Source: Hypsibius dujardini (taxonomy: Eukaryota > Tardigrada > Eutardigrada > Parachela > Hypsibiidae). Taken from it: a stretch of DNA of 26,952 bases. The translations under genes and the position numbers were made by a program. Below the pieces are notes generated by a model. The model did no database searches. It was given only the letters and a program-made list of their open reading frames with translations, and was not told the origin of the DNA. Shown one piece after another: positions 1 to 7,241 of this stretch (position 1 is the stretch's first letter; each line of letters begins with the position of its first letter). The stretch is from contig LRSR01014238.1 of the NCBI GenBank assembly GCA_001579985.1, positions 1 through 26,952 on the forward strand, read 5' to 3'.

Positions 1-120
1 CGACCAGTTCCAATGCCATGATGACCAATTAAGTACGAACACGGAGGCTTGAAGTTACGGGGAAAAAAGTTGAAAAAAATGTTCAAATTTCGGAAGTTTA
101 GTTTATAGCTAGTCCTCGCT

Positions 121-546
121 ATGAATTACACATATACACGTTGTGGTATTCTCGGGAACGCAAATGAGGCAACTTTCCTCGCCAAAGTGCAGAACTGGCT
201 TCCAGTCCAGGTCCCAGGGTCTCTTCTTATGTGGAAACGTCAAAGCTGCACGGCTAATCGAATAACGAGCGTTAACAAACGGCCACGTACATCAAGGGAA
301 AAAAGTCATATCCCAGCAGAGAATGAGACGCAAACGGCGGTACTAGAACCGTTACAGAATGAGCCGCAAACTGCGGTACTAGAACCGTTACAGAATGAGA
401 CGCAAACGGCGGTACTAGAACCGTTACAGAATGAAACGCAAACTGCGGTACTAGAACCGTTATTTCAGAGTTATGCCGAGTCAAGCACGTCTCAGTCGCG
501 GTGGGTGCGTGCGCGCTCACTTAAACACATGGAATCATTTTTCTAA
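121..546 (+). CDS. hypothetical ORF carrying 12-aa tandem repeats (141 aa)
   Basis: I do not recognise this ORF. It opens with ATG and runs 141 codons to a TAA. Its C-terminal half contains about four 12-residue repeats of the form ETQTAVLEPLQN, encoded by the 36-bp minisatellite at 325-463. There is no signal peptide, membrane segment or known motif. The opposite strand of the repeat is also open, so openness here is weak evidence for coding. It could be one exon of a larger gene off the left edge, or simply a minisatellite that lacks stop codons. Confidence 0.2.
   Translation: MNYTYTRCGILGNANEATFLAKVQNWLPVQVPGSLLMWKRQSCTANRITSVNKRPRTSREKSHIPAENETQTAVLEPLQNEPQTAVLEPLQNETQTAVLEPLQNETQTAVLEPLFQSYAESSTSQSRWVRARSLKHMESFF
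325..463. repeat. 36-bp minisatellite, ~4 copies, arranged as 72-bp dimers
   Basis: Units begin at 325, 361, 397 and 433. Each contains CGGTACTAGAACCG, a short inverted repeat (CGGT/ACCG). Units 1 and 3 read ACGGCGG where units 2 and 4 read ACTGCGG. The array therefore looks like a duplicated 72-bp dimer rather than four independent copies. The last unit decays after position 463. Confidence 0.9.
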
Positions 547-1727
547 TTTGACATTTGCGGTTGCTCCTTCTGCTTCACACTCGCCTGTCTTCACAAGGGA
601 GTGATTCATTCGTACTGACTACATTCAATATACATAAACCAGTACCAGATCAGCGTATGGTCTGTCCGTTCGTCTATTCTCTTCCCATATGTTCGTCGAA
701 GCGACCAATGTGCATACTCGTTACTGTGCATGTGCATGTGCATGTGTCCGGCGCGGATCGCAGATCAGGTCGGACAGGAAAAATAACGACGCCATGTGTG
801 AATGATGGGACGTCAACCTCGATGACACACACACATCCATTTGCATTGTAAAATTGGTTACAGCACTGGCGCGGTGCCACTTTCTTTTTGGGCACAATAT
901 TTAGGCCTAAGGACCAAAAACAAGACTTGCCAAGTCTGTTAAAAATTTCTTTCGACTAATTGGGAGGCGGTAATGCGGCGTCTGTTTTGGGTCTCGTGGA
1001 TTGAATGGGATCTTTAGCGTTTTGAAAGTTAAACGCTAGAAAGTGTTTTTTTGTTTCTTTTTACGCCTATGCGTCCGAAATCCCTTCAAGTCACGTGGTA
1101 TCAAAAGATATTTAAAATTGGAAGGCGATCCGACAAAAGTTGAGGCAATAAATTCCGAAATATTCTTCACGTCCATATTCTGCGCTTTTTGAGAAGACTA
1201 AAATACGAAAGAACAAAAAAAGGGTCAAAGTAAAAGTAAAACTACAAAAGTTGAAAAATATTCAAAGTGAAGAGACGAAAAAGGAACAGAATTCCATCAC
1301 CTGCAGAAGTACAAGAATGTCACACGGAAAACAGCACTTTTAAAATCGCGCCAAAATGTGTTTTGGCTCTCCGAGCTAATTCTCACCAGCTCGTCGCTAA
1401 ACGGTTCGGAAAGTGTTTCCCCGCTTCACACAGATAACCCCCGAAAGGGGAAAAAATGTTCGAACATGTAAAAGAAAACACACACTGAGAAGCAAGAAAA
1501 ACGAAGATGAAGAAAATGCAAAGAACCGAAGTACCGAAGTAAATAAATAACTCTCTTAAAATTAGATAAAAAATTGTTATTAGTTGCGAAACTTAAATAG
1601 TAAAAATTATATTTCGATTTGCACAAAAAACTTGTGGGCTTGTTCAGGCTGATTTGAAGATGGGCGTGCACCGCAATCGCAGCGAACTATTATGGGTACA
1701 TAGAGTAATTTTCTTGAGATCACCAAC
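547..1727. other. gene-poor intergenic stretch
   Basis: No convincing gene was seen. A short GCATGT repeat lies near 727-748. From 1200 to 1600 the sequence is A-rich, with scattered short ORFs that show no splice context or protein-like composition. This stretch probably contains the 3' end of the minus-strand receptor transcript that stops at 1728. Confidence 0.5.
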
Positions 1728-4360
1728 TTAAAATCCGATTCGATTAAACTGTCGCTGGATGTGATTCCGAAGGGCAGGTGTCAGCAGGACAATCAGCCAC
1801 GGACTCGAGGGACATGCTGTTGAAAGACAGAAAAACAGCGAGAACGAGAATTACAAACACGATTTCTGAGCAAGACACCTCAGCAACCACTAACCGTTTT
1901 CTTACCACTTAGAAATTGCAGTATAATGGGACTTTCTTAAACATCAAAGTAGATTTTTCTGGAGACATTCACTTCCCAAATTCAATTCGAAATTGAATGG
2001 CACTGGCAAAATAGTTTTTGGATGCAAGGGGGCGGAGCTGCATGCCAACTCTGAATAGCTTCGTTGACATTTTCGGTCCTGCCTAAAACCTCTTCATAGC
2101 TCCGCCCCTTATATCCAAAAAGTATTTGATTAATATCAATCGATTCCGAATTAAATTTGGAATAAAATATTGTAAAAAAATTTGCCATAACCCCGCCCCC
2201 AAACCCCGAAAATCGATTATAAATTGAATTTTCGGACGGGATAGGGTCTAAGAAAGTATTTTATTCTGTACAGAAAAAGTTCCCAAATATACTGGAATTT
2301 GCTCAATGGCTTGAAATGGGATCCGAAAAGGGTGGTTAGAAATGGATCGCCCTCCTTTGAACCGTGCAATCAACCGCAAGATCAAGTACACTGGAGAGTC
2401 CGGGGTATAGGCAAAAGGGGCGGAGCAAGGGGTGGCATGTTTGCAAATGGAACAAAGCAGGAACAAAGCAACCGCTACAGGTCAGGTGATTGATTGTTCG
2501 ATTGTTTGAAAACTACCCCCTGCTCCGCCTCTTTTGCCCATTCCCCGGACCCTCCAGTGTACTCAGTCTTGTCGTTGACTATATCATCTCTCACCCAAGA
2601 GGAATAACGTGACAACAGTCAATCCCGGCGGTGTGTTCAGGGCAATGTCCGTTTTCGCCACCAGCGGGTAGATCACCCACGGCAGGAATGTGACCACGAA
2701 GAGCAGACACAGGGCAATCACTGTTTTGGTTACTCCAGCGCCTCGATTATCCTGAGCAGTTGGCTTATGAGTTGGCTTTTGAGTTGGCTCTGCTGAGTGG
2801 CTGTGATTGTTGACTGCACTCAAAGCGTCGGTACGTTTCGTTGACATTTCCACCGCCCCGATGGCTCGACGACGGGTCACGCCCACCTGAAATATTTAAG
2901 GCGAAATAAAAGCGCTCAAGATGAACGCATCATTTGTATTTTACCGCTGGCAACACTAAAATGAATTCAAAGAAACTAAGTTAGCACTGAACTAAAACTT
3001 TTAAGTAATTTCTGCGCATTAGCTTTCTCACGATCAGTTGCCTAAGAAACGAAACTAAAAATTCTAGTGACTAAAAGTAAACTAAACTGAAAGCCTTATT
3101 AACTAATTTTCAGTTAACTAAAAAAATGTCATCCCAATTAGAGTTTTTTGAGATAAGATTCCGTTTTACACTGCATCTGATGTTTTTGCATTACGGCTAA
3201 AATAAAAATAATGGGGGCGTATGTAAGGGTTGAAAGAGGGAGCTACAGTATAAGGAAACGCCCATGTGATTCCTTATTTGAGAGGGTCTTAAAGTTAGGA
3301 AACGCCCATGAGGGTCTTAAAGTTAGGATGTTCTTTTTGTGTGTGAATTGGTTGAGTTTCAAGTGTCACCCACCTTAATCGCAATGGACGAGTAACAAAT
3401 CGCAATACACACAAAAGCGATGGCGATGAAGAAAACCTTTCTAAACTGCGCATAAGCCCAGGAATGAACTTTGATGATGTAGCAGCGGTCTAAGGTGAAA
3501 TTGTAGCCAAAGTCCACTCCGACGTGGAAAAACGGTAGACCCATGTAAATGATCACGACAACCCAGGGCATAGCGACTAGTACTGCCGTACATGCACGAG
3601 TGCGGACCCAGACGAAACGATTGGCGACTACGATGGCGAAGAAACGATGCAGCGCCAGAGTGACATGCTGGAGCACATCCACGAAGAAGATCATATAGTA
3701 ACCGAACGCGATGATCTGGCATAAAGGGTCGTAAGCTGGTAAGGCTAAGAAATTCGGCAGACCGACGAGGCAACCTGAAATTTTGAAGACAACGTTGGCC
3801 ATAAAGCTTGATGTTAAATAAATTCGTCTTTGAGATTTTTTATTCATTCGCATTGTTCATATCTTATCTTACTGTTTGGCGATGAAAATTCTGCCAATTT
3901 TTCTTTTTTTGCCCTCTTCTGCCTGGGATTTCATGTCTCTGAATATTTTGCGTGAGTGCTTGGGACGTTTTGTATTTTTGTAGAAGTTATCTAGCATTTT
4001 TAAGTTTAAATTTGAATTATGGCTCCAAATTAATTCCTTACTGTATGCCTGGAATGCGCAGACGATACTGTAAATCAGGCTGGAAATGCAGAGACTGACG
4101 AAGATTGGTCGGACACTGGTCAGGATGTTTTGGCGACCGCGAAAATTTAACGTGAAAATAGCCAGCAGACAGAGTACTGCACCACTGCAGCCGAACACGG
4201 TGAGGACGATGTAAGTGTAGCCGGCGATGAGGTTGTTCAGACGATTTTCTGCCGCTTTTTTCAACTCCGCCAAGATTGTGTCGTTGAGCCAAGAAATTGT
4301 GAAGTTGCCGCGAGAAGTAAAATTCCGGTCAGAGTTAAAGTTCTCGCTAAAGGGTTCCAT
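1728..4360 (-). CDS. rhodopsin-family (class A-like) G-protein-coupled receptor, 366 aa, four exons
   Basis: Exons, in transcript order, are 4360-4042, 3774-3374, 2886-2595 and 1816-1728. Every intron is GT-AG and the phases agree (1, 0, 1). The N-terminus has three N-glycosylation sequons (N13, N19, N26). Predicted membrane helices lie near residues 48-70, 84-104, 125-147, 168-190, 218-240, 294-316 and 326-350. C125 at the top of TM3 and C204 in the second extracellular loop form the usual disulfide pair. The DRY motif reads H149-R-F, the TM6 proline motif is FLPW, and NPxxY reads S342-P-W-L-I followed by LLTPALRNHI, a typical start of the cytoplasmic tail. The third cytoplasmic loop (about 240-293) is polar and Thr/Lys/Ser-rich. 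TM3 lacks the Asp expected of an amine receptor, so it is best called an orphan receptor, perhaps of the moody/melatonin-like branch. The last intron (778 bp) hosts two inverted-repeat elements. Confidence 0.85.
1980..2166. mobile_element. MITE-like element, GGGGCGGAGC family, copy 1
   Basis: Two arms face each other. The left (about 1980-2040) contains TTTTTGGATGCAAGGGGGCG. The right (about 2095-2166) contains CTCCGCCCCTTATATCCAAA and ends in TTAAATTTGGA. The element lies inside the last intron of the receptor gene. Related copies with the same internal order lie at 4516-4705 and 10664-10851. No transposase is encoded, so it would be non-autonomous. A hairpin with CCGAAAAT/ATTTTCGG arms follows at about 2205-2237. 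Confidence 0.65.
2387..2561. mobile_element. TA-flanked MITE with ~46-bp terminal inverted repeats
   Basis: The left arm runs 2389-2433 and the right 2515-2559. They are close to 90% identical when one is reversed, and both begin CACTGGAG. TA flanks both ends (2387-2388 and 2560-2561), the target duplication expected of Tc1/mariner-type insertion. The roughly 80-bp centre has no coding capacity and contains GATTGATTGTTCGATTG. It sits within the last receptor intron, about 30 bp from the exon 3 splice donor. Confidence 0.85.
3253..3328. repeat. 28-bp direct repeat in a receptor intron
   Basis: A unit beginning AGGGTCTTAAAGTTAGGA occupies 3283-3310 and is followed directly by 18 bp of a second copy (3311-3328). 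The unit's last 13 bases, GAAACGCCCATG and neighbours, also occur at 3253-3266. This looks like a small local duplication within intron 2 of the receptor gene. Confidence 0.75.
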
Positions 4361-4515
4361 GATCAGTGATTGCGAGGGAGTTAGTTATCTCACTCAAGCA
4401 TCGCGAGTTAGGGGAGTTTATATCTTCAGTTAAGATGGATATTTTTCTACTGTAAAAATTCCCGTCTGTGAAATGGAGGTTAATAATCAATTATTAATTT
4501 CAAGGCCATCCGATT

Positions 4516-4705
4516 CCAGATTCAATTCCGTATCGATTGGCACCCATTAGAAACGTGTTTGGACGCCGGGGGCGGAGCTATGGGTCGTTGCTGAAAACGC
4601 AAGGCAAGTTTCACGTCACGTGCGATCATGTTTCACTTTCGCTTCCTGACACGGGCGATTTGGTTTTTCTGTTGACGTCAATCGATTCCAAATTGAGTGT
4701 GAAAT
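4516..4705. mobile_element. MITE-like element, GGGGCGGAGC family, degraded copy 2
   Basis: The left part (TCCAGATTCAATT, then TATCGATTGG, then GGGGGCGGAGCTATGGGT at 4567-4584) matches the reverse complement of the right arm of the 10664-10851 copy in the same order. The right part, around 4670-4700, keeps TCTGTTGACGTCAATCGATT followed by CCAAATTGA, which also resembles that copy's right arm. The inner CTCCGCCCC of the right arm has been lost. It lies about 160 bp upstream of the receptor start codon. Confidence 0.5.
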
Positions 4706-5116
4706 CGGATCTCGTCAAATTAGACAAACTTAATTTTGCTCGCTTCCTGATATCGTTATTTTAATTAAGCTATTTCCAGAAATCGGAGTACACTGGTTTC
4801 CCGAAAAATCCTTATTTAAACAAACAAAAGTTCACCAAGTATTTATTGAAACATTTTCTCCAGTGCTTTTGACACCGAATCGGTTGAGCGCAAAAAGATG
4901 GTCCACTTTTATGGCAGATTTATGGTGCGGACCGAGTTGTCACTTCCCCATGTTCAAGCGTTGACATCTCGTCCTACACTTTAATTTTAACTGTGAACAT
5001 TTTGTGCTTCTAACAAGAGATGTATGATCATTTATCTAGAAATCGGAAAAACGGAAAACGGAAAAAATGTTTTTGCGAAACAAAAAGTTTCTTATACCTT
5101 TTTCTCAATTCGGGTG
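4706..5116. other. intergenic, no gene seen
   Basis: AT-rich sequence. GTACACTGG at 4787-4795 resembles the terminus of the TA-flanked element at 2387-2561 but has no partner, so it may be a broken end. No exon-like segment was found on either strand. Confidence 0.4.
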
Positions 5117-5483
5117 CTGTTTGCTGTTACCGATGCATTATTGCCTGGTCTCTTCGATTCCATCGAGAAAATTGGCAGAAAACCAGAACTACTATTATTT
5201 TAAATAAATAAAAACTGACTAGTGGTGGTATATAAGGGCGCTGTTTATGTTACCGTCTCTGTGAATTAATCAATCAATAAAATGTGTCTGCGTTTATTCA
5301 ATCGATCAGTCAGTTCAAAATCAAATAATCAATTATTACATGTTTCAGTAATATAGACAGCGCCCTCTATATACTACCACTGGTCAGTTTTTATTTGATT
5401 GAAAATAGTAGTTCTAGTTTTCTGCCGATTTTCTCGACAGAATCGAAGAGACCAGGCAACAGTGCATCGGTAACAGCAAACAG
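5117..5483. mobile_element. foldback element, 367 bp, ~140-bp inverted arms
   Basis: The left arm (about 5117-5255) and right arm (about 5346-5483) are inverted copies at roughly 85-90% identity. Both start CTGTTTGCTGTTACCGATGC on their own strand and share TTGCCTGGTCTCTTCGATT and GGGCGCTGT blocks. The loop of about 90 bp is AT-rich, with AATCAATCAATAAA. No ORF of significance lies within, and no clear target duplication was seen. It is a non-autonomous foldback or long-TIR MITE. Confidence 0.85.
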
Positions 5484-6777
5484 ATATAAAGAAATTCGCC
5501 CTCCAGAGTGGTTTCATTTCCTTGTTAGGCACTAGGTCAGCTCTCAGGCACTGTGGAACCTATAGTTCAAGGTCAGTTGCAATTCGGTTACACCTGAAAA
5601 TTTAGGAAGATATTTTTTGATTTTTATAATTGATTCGGCCAAGTGCTAATGTTAACACCAAATCAAGAGAGCTCGTGAACAGAATTTTCGCAAGTAAAAT
5701 GACACGAAACCGGAATTTTAGAAATTCAATTCAATGCAATTCTACAGCTCCGGAACATCGTTTGAACTACTAACAAACGCCGTACCTGCCATTATTTTGT
5801 TTCTAGTCATGTGCATGCGATCTGGGTTCGTGTTGTTCAACAACATTTTTTTTCATCATTTTAACCTGTTTTTAAATAAAATGGGATTGGAATTCTATGG
5901 GTAAGAGAAAAGGCTGATGTCCCTGTGCGTCAAGGGGAAGACCTTCTCATGTTGCCTGCATGCGCACGAGATGGAGGGAGATCAATTAATTTCGCGCATG
6001 AGTAAAAACGGAAGTCTCCGAGGACACATTCCTTTCCGAAAGGACAAAGAACTCCTACACAAAGTGTAATTTGATTCAATTAGGAGTGAATATTTTTTTC
6101 CACGCGACCACACCTGCGTTTTTGTCTCTTCTTCCCCGTTTCGTGTGCCCTTTTCTCCTCAATGTGGTTACACAACACAGTTCCACACCCTTTGCTGTGG
6201 TCTAAACTTCATTAGTTAGAGACCCTGCGTGCTCTTAAGGCTTTGGAGTCTAAATGGAGGCAATCATTCGTAATATGGGAAGGGCATTCTTTTCCGTGTC
6301 CCATCGGCCTATCATGGAATAGGAATTGAAAAACATGGCCAATGGGAAGTTTTGGGAAACTTTGGATAATTTGATTCCAGGGTGAGGAGGATCCCGATCC
6401 CATTGCGTTCTCACCAATACTGTACTGTACATTTTATGCGATGCAAACAAAACCGATTCGGTTAATCAAACGACGTGTAACAAAGCGCAAGGTCAGCGTG
6501 TAATGAACGAAGTGGGTCTGGTTGATAATAATTCTTAGATTTGATGTCCCCAGTCGGAAAAACTTAAGTTTTGTAACGAAATTCCATATCTTTACAGCCC
6601 CACCTCTCTAAACATAATGGATGACAGCTGCGTAGTAGTTCAAGACTAATTTTAGGCTGAAAGATCTAATTTCAAGATGATTGACCCTTTTATACAATTC
6701 ATCTTACTAAAGGTCTGTCACCTTTCTGCGTGGTGGATCATAATATGCGTGATCATCACATGCAGGCAAACAGGAAA

Positions 6778-6839
<62 letters not shown>

Positions 6840-7241
6840 GGACGGATTGGCAGACGGATCGGCAAGACTATTACACGAGACTATCAAGAAAGAATCCGAC
6901 AGATGGTTGTATCTTCCTGAGACCTGCATCCCATTAATAACATCACCGGAGAATGCGCATAATTTTGGTCGCATCACTGCGATGCTAGCCTGCCTATCAA
7001 TACATTGTATTGGTTTGACAAAAGAAGGCGTTCATATTAAGTCCAATGATAACTGGAACCTGCGTGATATAAAACAAACTATTAGTTTTACAAAAGAAAT
7101 CCGTTGTCCTTTTCTCAGCTGTTTCTTGCTACGTATGCCTGTTTCTGTATCAGGATTGCCTGTGGGTCATCAGAAGAACCGATGTCAACGGCGGTCCTTT
7201 GCTTCCAGTTTCCGACAAAATCGTCATACCCTAGGTCGCCG
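5484..7241. other. intergenic between receptor and glycosyltransferase-like gene
   Basis: Apart from the CAGA tract at 6778-6868 I see no supported feature. Short ORFs (for example 6212-6450 on the minus strand and 6730-7245 on the plus strand) have no splice context or recognisable protein features. The right end is the 3' flank of the gene that stops at 7242. Confidence 0.4.
6778..6868. repeat. (CAGA)n microsatellite with degenerate tail
   Basis: About 15 uninterrupted CAGA units occupy 6778-6839. They are followed by degenerate CGGA/CAGACGGAT units to about 6868. The tract keeps all frames open, which creates artificial ORFs on both strands. Confidence 0.95.

Noticed and set aside
2248-2466. 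Minus-strand ORF as the last exon of the receptor
   Set aside because: It runs into the MITE arm and lacks a TM7-like segment. The exon at 1816-1728 fits by phase, acceptor and protein similarity.
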